In this document: one piece after another, positions 1 to 12,600 of the stretch
Layout of the letters: each line of letters starts with the position of its first letter
How positions within the stretch are numbered: position 1 is the stretch's first letter
NCBI RefSeq assembly: GCF_964355755.1
Contig: NC_092680.1
Span: 1,121,001-1,185,000 of the forward strand
DNA from: Antedon mediterranea
Lineage: Eukaryota; Echinodermata; Crinoidea; Comatulida; Antedonidae
DNA length: 64,000 nt
Reading direction: 5' to 3'
Position numbers and translations under genes: made by a program
Notes under the pieces: model-generated
Database searches by the model: none
Seen by the model: only the letters and a program-made list of their open reading frames with translations
What the model was told of the DNA's origin: nothing

Positions 1-282
1 TTCAAGATGGAAATCCATTAGACAGTGTATATCACGATCGGAAAACACCTACATCGTTAAACCTAAATTCGTTTTAATTGTCAGTAACTAGTTATCTAAC
101 TCAACTTAATTTTTAGTAAACAGGGTTACATCAGGTGGTTAAAATCAGTACCGAAAGTATGAACCAACTTTATATATAGGCCTACCATCGAGTAAACATT
201 ATAGAAGTAACCCGCGATGTACCGAATTTTGCCGTAACGTAAATGTAGGCCTATATATAGATTATCATTAAAAATATAAAAA

Positions 283-1083
283 AATACCTACATTGTTCTT
301 CACATCTTGACACAAAAATATTGGCGCATGGAAATGTTTCCAAAGCCAAATCGTATAGACCCGGATCATAATCAAACAGTTCTTGTCGGTTACTGATATT
401 ATTGTGGACACCATCGGTGTGTTCTTGAACAACATCAACATTAAAAAACTTCTGTACTCCTTCAGCGAAATATTCGCGCCTGTTAGTGGCGGCGTATGTT
501 GACTCCCACAGTCCTGCTGCAATGGCCTCGTTATATGTTACTTTCAAGCGGTTGTTAAAATCTGAATCCAAAGTATTCATGCCGATTATGTGGATTGCGT
601 GTGCAAATTCATGAACTCCAATATCTTCTTTATACCATCTGTCCTGTCCCCTCGGAAAACACAATAGATTCTCTTCTGCCACTGTTGACACAGGGTTGTT
701 TAGAGTTCCGCCAAATCCGCGGGCACGATCATTTTGATCGTCATCCAAGTAAGAATATTCTGGGATTTCATTGGTTAGTTCTTCGAGACCGATAATTGAA
801 TAACGTGCACAATTATTGTGCAAAGCGTTCCGGACATCTTGGCGATCGGCGAGCATAAACCGAACGATGTAGCACGCGCGTAACATTGCCGCTTCTGACA
901 CGGCCTCTGATGATAGAATAGGTATTCCGTAAGCGTAGGTATAGTTATAATAAAAAGAGTCTAGGCTGAATTCTTGTCGTAGGCTATCCGGGATCGGGAT
1001 TACTCGGTCACACATTGAGTAAGAAAGTGCGTCTCCTCGTGGAATACAATCGGCAGCCCGACGTATATATCGTGATACATTTG
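283..1083 (-). CDS. Secreted zinc metallopeptidase-like protein, 3' exon (partial gene)
   Basis: One long minus-strand exon. The acceptor is a TTTACAG ending at 1084, and the frame is open through the internal Met at 1015. The segment RRAADCIPRGDALSYS lies before that Met, so the Met is not the start. HEFAHAIH (coding about 620-600) is a zinc-binding HExxH motif. EYFAEGVQ about 45 residues later can supply the third, Glu ligand, as in gluzincin peptidases. Before it are a conserved-looking PVSTVAEENLLCFPRG stretch and paired Cys. The protein resembles a widespread but poorly characterised animal and fungal extracellular family with HEFAH and EYxAEGVQ motifs. Substrate is unknown. The coding end is uncertain: GT dinucleotides near 283-287 could be a donor, otherwise it reads to a stop at 251. 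Upstream exons are not identified. Confidence 0.7.
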
Positions 1084-1302
1084 CTGTAAATAATGAAATA
1101 AATACGGACCTTCAGTTTTAACCCAATAATAGCGGTGCAGTCAAACTTTAATGAATGTTTATGTCTAAATGTCTAAAGCAATATCTTCTCAATGCCATAA
1201 CATTTGATTTTCTTAAACAAAACAATATTAAGTAAAAATAACAAAACATTCGATTAACCCTCTTTCAAGTAAAATACCAAACAATTGATACGACAGTGTC
1301 TT

Positions 1303-2116
1303 TGTTATGCGCGATTTGAACGATTTGCGCAATTTGAAATTGCGCAAAAAAAATCCTTGCGCAATTTGAATTGAAACATGTGTTTCAAATTGCGCAAGCA
1401 ACGTATTAAATTGCGCAAGTAATCTGCAAATTGCGCAAGGTTTTTCGACAGATTGTGAAATCATGCACACCCATATTTTTATAGTAATTTCTAAGAATGA
1501 TTCAAAATTAAAGATAAATATCGCATTTCCTTATTTTAGTAGTGCAAATATTGTTATAAGTAAAGTTAGCATACCGTCGAAGAACCGACGAAGGAAAACG
1601 AAGCGGTGGTGTTCCACCAGGCGGGCGCGGGGCGGGGGCGGCCGGCTATAGCCTACTACTCTAGCCTAGCTAGGGTCTGGACTACTGATACTGACTAGGT
1701 TACATGGCCTAGCTTAAACTAATATTAAAAACTTAAAAAGGGAGTATTAAACATTATCTTCATTGAAATGGTCTTATTATTTATATAATAAAATACTAAA
1801 TTTTAAACTCCTCTGCCTAGGCCTAGCCTAGCCATGTATGGGAAAATTTACAGTTCGTTTTCAAATTGCGCAAAGGTGTCATATTGCGCAAGAACTATCT
1901 TGCACAATTTACAAATTGTGCAGCGCAATTTAAAATTGCGCAAAGATTTTCTTGCGCAATTTGAAATTGCGCAAGTTGATTGCACAATTTGAAATTGCGC
2001 AAAAAAATCCTTGCGCAATTTTAAATTGCGCAAGAATTCTTTGCGCAATTTGAAATTGCGCAAGGATTTTTTTGCGCAATTTCAAATTGCGCAAATCGTT
2101 CAAATCGCGCATAACA
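1303..2116. mobile_element. Foldback/MITE-like element with long palindromic subterminal repeats
   Basis: The left end (1303-1440) and right end (about 1975-2116) are inverted copies of each other: both begin TGTTATGCGCGATTTGAACG when read inward. The arms consist of repeated short palindromes of the type TTGCGCAATTTGAA and its complement. Both flanks carry TCTT (1299-1302 and 2117-2120), a candidate 4-bp target-site duplication. The middle (1456-1850) is unique sequence with CTAG/GGCCTA-rich stretches and no convincing transposase. The short open frames here read through palindromes and are not genes. Confidence 0.75.
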
Positions 2117-2150
2117 TCTTCATGTACCGCGCACTCTCTTTGCTGTTACC

Positions 2151-2541
2151 ACCTATAACCAACTTTACACAGACGAACGGTAACGGTAATACAAATATAG
2201 AATCTAATGTTATTCCTTATGATCAATTACACACAACGCTGAGTGGACGTGTGGTTTCCGCTCAGGACATTATACGTGGGACAAGCTACGCGGTTTTCCG
2301 CTCAGGATAGATACAGACATTATACGTGGGACAAGCTACGCGGTTTTCCGCTCAGGATAGATACAGACATTATACGTGGGACAAGCTACGCGGTTTTCCG
2401 CTCAGGATAGATATAGACATTCTACGTGGGACAAGCTACGCGGTTTTCCGCTCAGGATAGATATAGACATTCTACGTGGGACAAGCTACGCGGTTTTCCG
2501 CTTACCGTTACCACTCGTCTGTATAAATTGGTTTATGGTTA
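2151..2541. mobile_element. Second small inverted-repeat element with internal 50-bp repeats
   Basis: Positions 2151-2189 and 2500-2541 are imperfect inverted copies (CGAACGGTAACGGTAAT at the left, its near complement at the right). Between them lies a tandem array. The element begins about 35 bp after the foldback element at 1303-2116. Confidence 0.55.
2263..2502. repeat. 50-bp tandem repeat, about 5 copies
   Basis: The unit contains GGGACAAGCTACGCGGTTTT and CGCTCAGGATAGATA. Copies differ by one or two bases. The array lies inside the inverted-repeat element at 2151-2541. Confidence 0.9.
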
Positions 2542-3040
2542 GCTAGACTAGTACTGTATCTTATAGACAATTTAACCATATTGCTTTACAGGTAGGCATA
2601 GAATATTTCATAACTTACCATCACAAATATACATCTGTACCATTCCAATTACGAATATAACCCACAAATTGTTCATTTTATTACTTGGTAATGTCTGTCC
2701 ACAGTCACTTCACCGTGATAAAATGTCCGTTTCTTAGACCCATCGTCGGATATGGTATTATTATTGTACAAGGTACGAATAGCAATTGACCGCTCAAAGG
2801 ACGTTATAATTCAAATGAATTATATACGTTTCAATAACTATTTGAGGTTAAATAAACTAGTACAATAAATAAATATTTCTATAAAATTAAAATAAACGGG
2901 GCATAAGAATACGTAGGCCTATACATTACACTACATTGAACAGCAAAGTGAGTTTCATGGATGAGTACATTCAAAATACGATGTTAACAACAATATAATG
3001 CAGCCAATGTATAAAAAGGTAACGCACTAATAATAATATT
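2542..3040. other. Non-coding stretch, nothing recognised
   Basis: AT-rich sequence without splice-bounded open frames or recognisable repeats on either strand. Confidence 0.5.
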
Positions 3041-3047
3041 TATTTGG

Positions 3048-3165
3048 CAAGTTTGAAAAAGGCAGACAAGTTTGAAAAAGGCAGACAAGTTTGAAAAAGG
3101 CAGACAAGTTTGAAAAAGGCAGACACGTTTGAAAAAGGCAGAAAAGTTTGAAAAAGGCAGACAAA
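3048..3165. repeat. 19-bp tandem repeat, about 6 copies
   Basis: The unit is GGCAGACAAGTTTGAAAAA with a few substitutions (for example GACACG, GAAAAG). The minus-strand open frame over it is only a repeat read-through. Confidence 0.9.
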
Positions 3166-3445
3166 TAACCGTTTTTACTTATCATTAACACATAAAAAGC
3201 AGCACACAATTATTGATATTATAAGATATTCCAGTAACATTTTTCAAACTTTTTGACACTTCTTTTCGTGTGTTTATACCATACCCTGTTTTCTTGTAAC
3301 ATTATACAACTATCTACGACTATGTTATCATAAAGTGCGATAGATTGTTCAAGTTCAATAGTAAATACAAAATTGAGGCAATTTTTACAGGAAGGTACGA
3401 CAGATATTACAAAATGTTACGTAACTATGCGTGCGCAAAATTGTA

Positions 3446-4140
3446 TATAGTTGCTAGTCTTTGGTTTTGTAACTACGGTAATCGTATATCACAGATTGTA
3501 TATATTTTTATTTATTTTTTATTTATTTAGGCAAATTGACAAGGATAACCATAAGCGAATTAATTCACTAACCTTCTTAAAGATAGCAATATTGTTCACA
3601 AGACAAACATTATATTTATATCTAGTACACATAAAATAAACATAAACAAAATAAAGTAATGGTCTCTCGCACAAATATAGTTGCTAGTCTTTGGTTTTGT
3701 AACTACGGTAATCATATATCACAGATTGTATATATTTTTATTTATTTTTTATTTATTTAGGCAAATTGACAAGGATAACCATAAGCGAATTAATTCACTA
3801 ACCTTCTTAAAGATAGCAATATTGTTTACAAGACAAACATTATATTTATATCTAGTACACATAAAATAAACATAAACAAAATAAAGTAATGGTCTCTCGC
3901 ACAAATATAGTTGCTAGTCTTTGGTTTTGTAACTACGGTAATCATATATCACAGATTGTATATATTTTTATTTATTTTCTATTTATTTAGGCAAATTGAC
4001 AAGGATAACCATAAGCGAATTAATTCACTAACCTTCTTAAAGATAGCAATATTGTTCACAAGACAAACATTATATTTATATCTAGTACACATAAAATAAT
4101 ATGCAGCATATTAAACATAAACAAACTAAATTAATGGTCT
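3446..4140. repeat. 230-bp tandem repeat, three copies
   Basis: Copies start near 3446, 3676 and 3906 and are almost identical (a C/T change here and there). Each holds the same 62-codon open frame starting at 3451, 3681 and 3911. The identity reflects recent duplication and not three genes. The third copy is followed by a slightly diverged end with a small insertion. Confidence 0.9.
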
Positions 4141-5076
4141 CTTGCACAAAGCCTGAAATCATCTAATGACAAGGACGGTTAGAAAGATAAGTAATACTTC
4201 AAGTAAGAATACACACAATTACCATATTGCAAATAATTATGAATAAGCACCTGCTAAAAATATTACAGAAAACACTGCAATATAGAACCATAATTATGAC
4301 ATAGCCGGCAGAATAAATAAATAATCTCCACTTAAATAAAATAGCATCAATATAGGACAATTTAGCCTAAATCCTATTATTTTTGTTTACACCATATTTA
4401 TTGAGGGTGATTGATCCAGCAATTACTGATCATTAGGGACCCTCAGAGGTTCATAAGACAAACATATACACAAGATGCTCTACATAAACAAAGTCTTATT
4501 ACAAGTCTTCAGGAGGGGAATTTTGTCCTTAGAAAAAATCCTGACATGTGATGGGACTTGAACCCAGTCCCCTTGAGGTGGTAGCCAAGCATCATAACCA
4601 CCAAGCCACAACTGCACTCATTAATCTAATTAATATCATCAATCAGGCTTTTGACCAAATTACTTCCAAGCATTATGTTTTTATTTTATTTCAACCACAC
4701 AGCGAAAAATGTTATAGGATGTCTTAACAAATATTTAGATATAAATATATACAATACAATACGAAACATACAAATAATTATACAGATATTGCATGTTTAT
4801 AAAATAGTATTTGAATTACTGTTTATTTATCTCAAAGAATTATTTTCCTGATGGCAATATAGTCCTGATAGAATAGTTACCAAAGCTGATCTGAAATGTT
4901 ATAATATACTGTTAAAAAAGGTAATATCTGTTATATGCAGTGCCACAAATAGTGTATATTGGTTAATAAGTCATTTCTGGTCACTGTCGACCAATTACGT
5001 TCAGCCATTTACATATATATATAATAGTATAATATTATAGCAGAATAAAGTAAATCAATATTCCAGATACATAGTT
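4141..5076. other. Intergenic, AT-rich; SINE within
   Basis: Apart from the SINE at 4437-4625 there is only AT-rich sequence. The 66-codon frame at 4651-4851 is low complexity (I/Y/N/K rich) with no support as a gene. Confidence 0.5.
4437..4625 (-). mobile_element. tRNA-derived SINE, copy 1
   Basis: The reverse complement shows a tRNA-like head with an A-box-like TGGCTTGGTGG and a B box GGTTCAAGTCC, followed by a body ending near 4437. The same body (GTTTATGTACAGCATCTT type) recurs near 45840 and 50345. The head does not fold into a canonical tRNA gene, so this is a retroposon and not a functional tRNA. Confidence 0.7.
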
Positions 5077-5085
5077 CTAAAGCTC

Positions 5086-5215
5086 TGTCCACACTATCAA
5101 ACCAAGTGTGATGTGCCACAAGGTAGTAATATGCACAAATATGACATCATCATGTCCATATATGAGCACATCACTTTTTTTGTCACATAAAGTTTGATAG
5201 TGTAGACAGAGCTTA
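5086..5215. mobile_element. MITE family 1 copy (CTCTGTCTACACTATCAAA ends)
   Basis: The element has inverted ends related to CTCTGTCTACACTATCAAA and an internal TGATGTGCCCATATATGG-type segment with its near complement. It is one of about 15 copies in the window. It lies just downstream of the stop codon of the Ig membrane protein gene and may be in its 3' UTR. Confidence 0.8.
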
Positions 5216-5292
5216 AAAATAAAAACAATGCAACTCTTCATGATTCATTTGGTTTCATGTCATCGTTGTATTTGCGTTACAGCTCTTCGTTA

Positions 5293-5694
5293 TCAAACTG
5301 CGTCTGTTTTTGTATTGCATTCCTTGTCTTGGGCCAAGGGTTCGGTTTCTCTGTTGAAAATATTACTCACAGATTTAGAGAATATCTTATTTAGTTTATT
5401 TTATCTATTTTTACAAATCCTGGTACTTGTTATGAAGAAAATGACTACAGTAAAACCATTATCATGGGGACATACCTTTGTAGTAAATGTAAATGTACCT
5501 TAACAGGGTGTCCCCTGAATAGGGATTGGCAATAGTGTTAATATATATATACTCCTGATGAGTGAGTTGCACGACTCACGAAACAAGCCTGTAGAGACCA
5601 AACTGTAGGTTTTACTTCTTTTCCAGACTTAACGTATATTTTAGCTCTACTTTACCGTATTGAGCACTTTCTAGACGGTTACATTGAACCGAAC

Positions 5695-5725
<31 letters not shown>

Positions 5726-6620
5726 CCCTAGTTCAGTTCGTGTGTCCACTCAATAGTGTTCTAATGTGCAGTAGTAACATGCATACATAGTTGTTATTCT
5801 ATAAGACAACACTTTATGTACTTACGCAAGTTCATTGACTTGGTGTTTATCTCCAATTGAATCTGGCTTCCTACAGTAAGAAAGAAAAGATGAAATTGTA
5901 TTGAAAGAAAATAATAAGAAACAACCATAAGCTGATCTAATAGAGGTCAATCACTGCATGTGTCTCATGTATATAATCATGTGTATAGCGTTAGATTAAC
6001 TTCAATATTCAATTTCTTCTTTTTAAGGCTCAAATGCAATCCAATCTCTCTCCACAACACCTATTTAAACAATCTGCCTCTGGGAAAAAAGAAAGCAACA
6101 AGAGTTGAAACAGACAACATACAAACACTGAATAAATAAATAAATAAATAAACAAGCAACACAATTAATTGCAATGCACAATTAACAGCTTCTAAAATAA
6201 ACTGTTCACATATCCATACAATATTTTGACAAATACACATTGTACAGTAAGAGAATATATGCATTATTTACATAGAGATACTAAACCATTACTAGAGTCA
6301 ACTCGGCGAACAGGGCAGGGAGTTCTTAAAATTAAATCAATCAATCACTCCTCAAATCACACCTTTTTAATTTGCACTTTTTAACATTAATTAATTAGTG
6401 TCTTTTATATTTGTTGTTTGTTTTTATTTTATCTATTAAAAATAATATGTAGGTTAGAACCACATAAGTCATAAATATTTGATGCGGCAATATTTGATCA
6501 GCCATATTATAACAAAAAAAACTTACTGTCTGGATCTCAGTTTTTGGTAGATGAAAATGATGAAAATGATAAATAAAACGAATACTATAAAAGCACCAAT
6601 GCTGCAGGCAGCAATTATAC
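5293..6620 (-). CDS. TM helix and cytoplasmic tail exons
   Basis: 6527-6620 encodes IIAACSIGAFIVFVLFIIF continuing hydrophobic, then YQKLRSR (stop-transfer basic residues). 5826-5870 encodes KPDSIGDKHQVNELA. The last exon, 5293-5350, encodes ETEPLAQDKECNTKTDAV and TGA. The tail is short and has no kinase, ITAM or TIR motif that I can see. Confidence 0.8.
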
Positions 6621-9600
6621 CTGTAACAACATTTTCACAAAATTAGTTATACGATACTATGCATTCTATAAATACAACTCAAGTTACACAATTCCAGATA
6701 ATCTCCACATTTGTTGCGGGTAGTGAAAGGGGCTATCTAAATTAGGTTTCATTAATGTATGCAATCTTGGCCTATACTAAATCACCTAGCATAGGTTTTT
6801 GCACACACAGAATGTTGTAAAATGTTACCATCAAACAAATAGACGCACCTTTTTTAGATGATGAACGTGGCTTCTCTGTTACTTGTGAATTGACTGTTTT
6901 TGATACATCTCTTAACATCATCACGGTAACATCACTTGTTGCTACATCTCTTAACATCATCACGGTAACATCACTTGTTGCTACATCTCTTGGTGTTGGT
7001 TGCATGGTAGTAATTTCAACTATAATGATAACAATTTGTGAATAAAAGAAGTATGAAAAATCATATTATACACAAGTATGTAGAGTAATTCTATATGCGC
7101 AGTTGATAGTTGATATCATATTTCTGTAGTGTGCAAAGTACTCTTCGATGAACTGGGTTCTTTAAAGTGCAAACGATCCATATGTGGACTCTTTAAGTCT
7201 TTATCCAAGACTTGATTTATAACCAAAATGATAGTCGAGCAGAGACTTCAACCTGTGCCATATATGGCAATAATGGATGCAACAACCCTGCCTTAACTGC
7301 TTGGTCGCTTGATTTGATAAACCATTTATGAATATAAATCATACAGTATAGTTAAGAGCTGAACAACACGCATACATTCTGCAATGCAATACAGTAATGT
7401 AAAGATTTTGTTTTTCACTAATTTAAAGCCCTGTTTACACTATCAACCTTTATGTGACAAACAAATGTGATACCAAAACAAAAAAAATGTCATACCACTA
7501 CCATATCTGGGAATATCACTACCATTTTTTGACACATCACACTTTTTTTAGTTTGATAGTGTAGACAGAGCTTAACTGGGTATAATGACTGTAAGCTTTC
7601 AAATGAAAGAAACAAATAAAACAAACCTTTAGTTGTAAATTTAATATGATTTGATTCTTGACTGGTACCACCCATGCTAACGGCTACAGCATGCACATCA
7701 TACAGTGTAGATGGGGTAAGACTAATAAGTTCTGGTACTTAACATGAAAAATGAAAATCATGTTAATAATTTTGTTATAAAAATAGTGTTTCGATAAGAT
7801 TTATAAAAACTTTTAAAAAAAATGCAATATGAAAGCACACTGCATTTTAAAATTAATATGATGCTTTATCAGTTATTGAAAACTTATAGACAGTGATACT
7901 AATTTATCCTGGTTCCCATTGGAATACAACTTAAGGACGTAATTACAATCCAATGATTGGTCAACACACTTGCTTTGTGACTATGTCGCTGTGTTTCATG
8001 TTTAATAGTTGGAACCAACCACAGACATTTGCAAGTGAAGTGTGTTAAGCTTCTTATAAATTTAATTTATAAAAATAATTAAATATTATATCTTAAATTT
8101 AAAGACAAAGTTAAAATTTCTATTACCTATTTATTATATTTTAACTTGGAACTGAACATATTTTAGAAAACAGGATGTATCATAAATGAAAAAAATCCAA
8201 TATTTTTTTGCTATTAAAAAAAAATAAAATCGGAATGGAGAATATACAATACCCGAGTTGTCGGAGGATGTTGTTAAATTCTGATCATTGTAATATATGA
8301 TGTAGTGAAGGCCCATAAACTTCTCAACTGCATTGGTAGAGTTTATGTGTATCTTAGCTATATAAGAACCGACATCTTCTTCAGGTATCCTTATAACTGG
8401 AGGTTCTGGTACACCTAAACAACATTATTTAAATAAGAATTTAAAATGTTTGCTTTCACTTCTCGTCTTTTTTAATTTATGTGCAGCGCATTGAGCTTAT
8501 ATGCGCTATATAAGAATGAACTATTATTATTATTATTGGAGCTAAAACATAACAAAATGTAATCTATATTGAGTTTAATGTAGAAATGCTATCAATCAAC
8601 TTACTGTGTATAATTGTAACTTTGATGGATTCTGCATGTGTATCACCAGTTTCCACCTGATCTCCGCGGCATTCAAACGTTCCATCTTCATGTATGGTAA
8701 CCTTGCTAATGTTTAAAGAGCCTCCTTCAAGAATGTCATATTGTCCTTATTGAGAAAAGAACATGTTAATAGGTAAGAAGATCGATTGATTGAATAAGAA
8801 CTTTGATCAACAAAGTCAAATTAAACAGAAACTAAAATTCAATCAATTACCAGATACATTGAGGAAGTTACCATCAAAGAGCCACGAAACTTTTGGTTTT
8901 GGAAGTCCAGTAACATCACATCTTATAACTCCACCCTCATAAAAAGTTATATTTTGTTTATGTGGCGCTTGTACAACTATCGGTTCTACCAATAAAAAAG
9001 ATACAAGAATATATCATTAACAATTAGAATTTTTTTCAAAGCTTTTTTAAGAAAAGAATAGTCTAAAAACAAATATTATTTCCTATATCTCAATTGATAT
9101 TTGTTTGCTGATGTTTGTTGAGAAACATTATTGTTAAATATACCTCTTTTTAATATTTGGAGATTATTCTGAGAATGTTTGCCTCTACATGTATAAGTGC
9201 CATAATCTTCATCATTCTGTAACCATGCCAGTGTAAGCTTGGTTTGCCATGGCTGCAAATTTTCAGTAAAAACAACTAAAAAATACAGAAAATGTTTGCA
9301 ATCAATATAATATATACAGTAGGACACTATTAATAGGACACCTTCAGGACTTAACAACATTTATATATTTATATATATCGTAAAACATAGTTTTACAATA
9401 TATATTGCCCCTCTTTTATTTCACTGGAAAGTTATCTTTTGATAGGATATCCCCTTGATAAAGGTTTACCTTGCAATGGGGATGTTCTCTGCATAGGGCG
9501 TCCCCTGCATAGGTTGTCTCCTGCATAGGTTGTCCCTGAATAGGAGTGTCCCCTCCATAGGGTGTCTCCTCCATAGGGTTGTCCCCTGCATAGGGTGTCC

Positions 9601-12600
9601 CCTGCATAGGGTGTCCCCTGCATAGGGTGTCCCCTGCATAGGGTGTCCCCTGCATAGGGGTGTCCCCTGCATAGGGGTGTCCCCTGCATAGGGGTGTCCC
9701 CTGCATAGGGGTGTCCCCTGCATAGGGTGTCCCCTGCATAGGGTGTCCCCTGAATAGGAGTGTCCCCTGCATAGGAGTGTCCCCTGCATAGGGTGTCTCC
9801 TCCATAGGGTTGTCCCCTGCAAGGTGTCCCCTGAATAGGAGTGTCCCCTGCATAGGAGTGTCTCCTGCATAGGGTGTCCCCTGAATAGGGGTGTCCCCTG
9901 CATAGGGTGTCCCCTGCATAGGGTGTCCTCTGCATAGGGGTGTCCCCTGCATAGGGTGTCCCCTGCATAGAGTGTCCCCTGCATAGGGGTGTCCCCTGCA
10001 TAGGGGTGTCCCCTGCATAGGGGTGTCCCCTGCATAGGGGTGTCCCCTGCATAGAGGTGTCCCCTGCATAGGGTGTCCCCTGAATAGGAGTGTCCCCTGC
10101 ATAGAGTGTCCCCTGCAAGGTGTCCCCTGCATAGGGGTGTCCCCTGCATAGAGTGTCCCCTGCATAGGGTGTCCCCTGCATAGAGTGTCCCCTGCATAGG
10201 GGTGTCCCCTGCATAGGAGTGTCCCCTGCATAAGGTGTCCCCTGCATAGGAGTGTCCCCTGCATAAGGTGTCCCCTGCATAAGGTGTCCTCTGCATAGGG
10301 GTGTCCCCTGCAGGGTGTCCTCTGCATAGGGGTGTCCCCTGCATAGGAGTGTCCCCTGCATAGGGGTGTCCCTGCATAGGAGTGTCCCCTGCATAGAGTG
10401 TCCCCTGCATAGGGGTGTCCCCTGCATAGGGGTGTCCCCTGCAAGGTGTCCCCTGCAAGGTGTCCCCTGCATAGAGTGTCCCCTGCAAGGTGTCCCCTGC
10501 ATAGGGGTGTCCCCTGCATAGGAGTGTCCCCTGCATAGAGTGTCCCCTGCATAGGGGTGTCCCCTGCATAGGGGTGTCCCCTGCAAGGTGTCCCCTGCAT
10601 AGGGGTGTCCCCTGCAAGGTGTCCCCTGCATAGAGTGTCCCCTGCAAGGTGTCCCCTGCATAGGGTGTCCCATCGGAGAGGTTCTACTGTATACACAAAT
10701 ATCAAACCTGGAGGGTTTATATTTTGCATCATGGTATTCCTTGCCAAGTCAATAGTGATGTTCCAGGAGTTTGCTGCTTCTGTTGCTGTAAATGATGACA
10801 CATGTCCATAGTTTTCTTCCAGGTAAAGCATCATATCAACTGTTTTCCCTCCATGTATAGCATCATCCCCTATCCCATATGGCGCATCTTTCGGCTTGTC
10901 AATAGCATTAACTTGACGATGGTCTACTTTCAAATTATCTTCATCTTGATAGCTAGAAAGCTAAACAGTGTACATAGTGAAATTAAAATAATAAAATTCA
11001 ATGAAAATACAGTATAAAAATAAAAATATACCAAAATTGAACCCTATTATTTTAATCTATAAATCTATGTATTAATTATTGTAATAATATTAATGAATAA
11101 ACTTCCTGACAACATATGACTGAGGAAACTACCAATCAACCATACCCTATAGCACGTCAAGTCTTTGTTAAGCTTGATGTGTCCATATATGGACATAATT
11201 ATGTCATATCACTACCATATTTGGACACTAATTCAATTGTACGTACCTGCACCAACCTGTCCACAGTCTCGTTATTTTGAATGTTTACTTCCCAAAACAC
11301 GAGTCGATCAGACACCAACACAAGCACTACTTCTTTATCTGTATTCATGTTTCGGTTTAATATGTTAACATTTACATTCGTGTAGACTGGAGACTGAATC
11401 CCATATACCATAGCTATGACATGGACTTCTGTATCCGTTGCAATGTTTGATTCACAGCTTGTGTACTGAAGAGGGTCATTACCAACTAAAGTTGCTGTAG
11501 TAATGTTTTCACTGTTTCCTCTTATCATATGACAATCATTAAGTGAAGCTGGAAAATAATTTGGAATACTGATGTTAAATACACACATAATTTAAAAAAA
11601 ATTTGTTATTTTATTAAATCAAAAACAAACAGCGATAATTACCGCCACTAACAGGTTTGATACAAACAAAGCCAGGACTGTTTAAAGCACCTTGATTGGT
11701 CCTAACATTGATCAAGGGCTTCTCTTGTCCAGTGCCCACCTTGACCAGAGGAAAGGCATAAGCCAATACATCTGGGGCAGATACTAGATGCAGGGGCTGC
11801 CACAAGAGTCAGCAATGCTGATTTCAAATGCCTAACTGGACCCCAGCTCCATATACAGCACCCGATATTCCCAGATGGTCTCCCATCCAAGCTCTAACCA
11901 GGCCCAACGTTGCTGACAAGAACCGGTGTCTAAACAGGAAGCCATATACGCACACAAAGAAAAGGTTTGTTGTTTTCAACTTTGGAAAAAAAGTGTGATG
12001 TTCCTAAATATAGCAGTGATATGACATCATCATGTCCATATATGGGCACATCACATTTTGATAGTGTAGACAAAGCTTTAGAGAACACACCCTCGCTTGT
12101 AACGAGATAAAAACTAGGGCAAACACGCCATTTCTAGTGGAAACATGGCATTATGTTAACACTTAGTTAGGTTAAGTGTGCTGTAAAATAATAAACTACT
12201 TTTTACAATTGCTAGTCTGATGGTATTACAATTCAGCGCAGTTTAAATTAATTTAGTTTTAAACTTATACAAACAATATATACAGTACCTAAGCAAGAAC
12301 ATGGATCAATTCCAAATTGCTGGCAAGCACAGAATCCATTGACGCAAGAAGCAAATGAATTTTGACAGTAACGACCAAATTCAGCATTACAAGATTCTGC
12401 ATTATCACAGTTAGCTAAAATAAAACATAATTCATAACGCTATGGTAATTTTTCTATTCATTTGAATTGATTACTGTATCCCTAATTTAGTGAATGTTCA
12501 TTGATAAAAATTGTTAAATCCATAAACATTTAATACCGAAATATGGGGGTCCCTTTTATAAATAGAGCCCTTGAAATTATATATTGGCATGTCATGCATA

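Noticed and set aside
3451-4099. Three identical 62-codon genes (MLVFGFVTT...)
   Set aside because: They are copies of one frame in a 230-bp tandem repeat. There is no evidence of coding.
4545-4620. Functional tRNA gene
   Set aside because: A and B boxes are present, but the arms do not pair as in a tRNA and the same sequence recurs as a SINE body.
9416-10933. 505-codon minus-strand frame with CRGHPYAGDTPMQGT repeats
   Set aside because: It is minisatellite read-through in an intron. Only its first part (10708-10952) is a real exon, which ends at a GT donor before the repeat.
11800-11945. Functional 5S rRNA gene
   Set aside because: Only the 3' part matches. The 5' part is diverged and it is fused to a SINE body.
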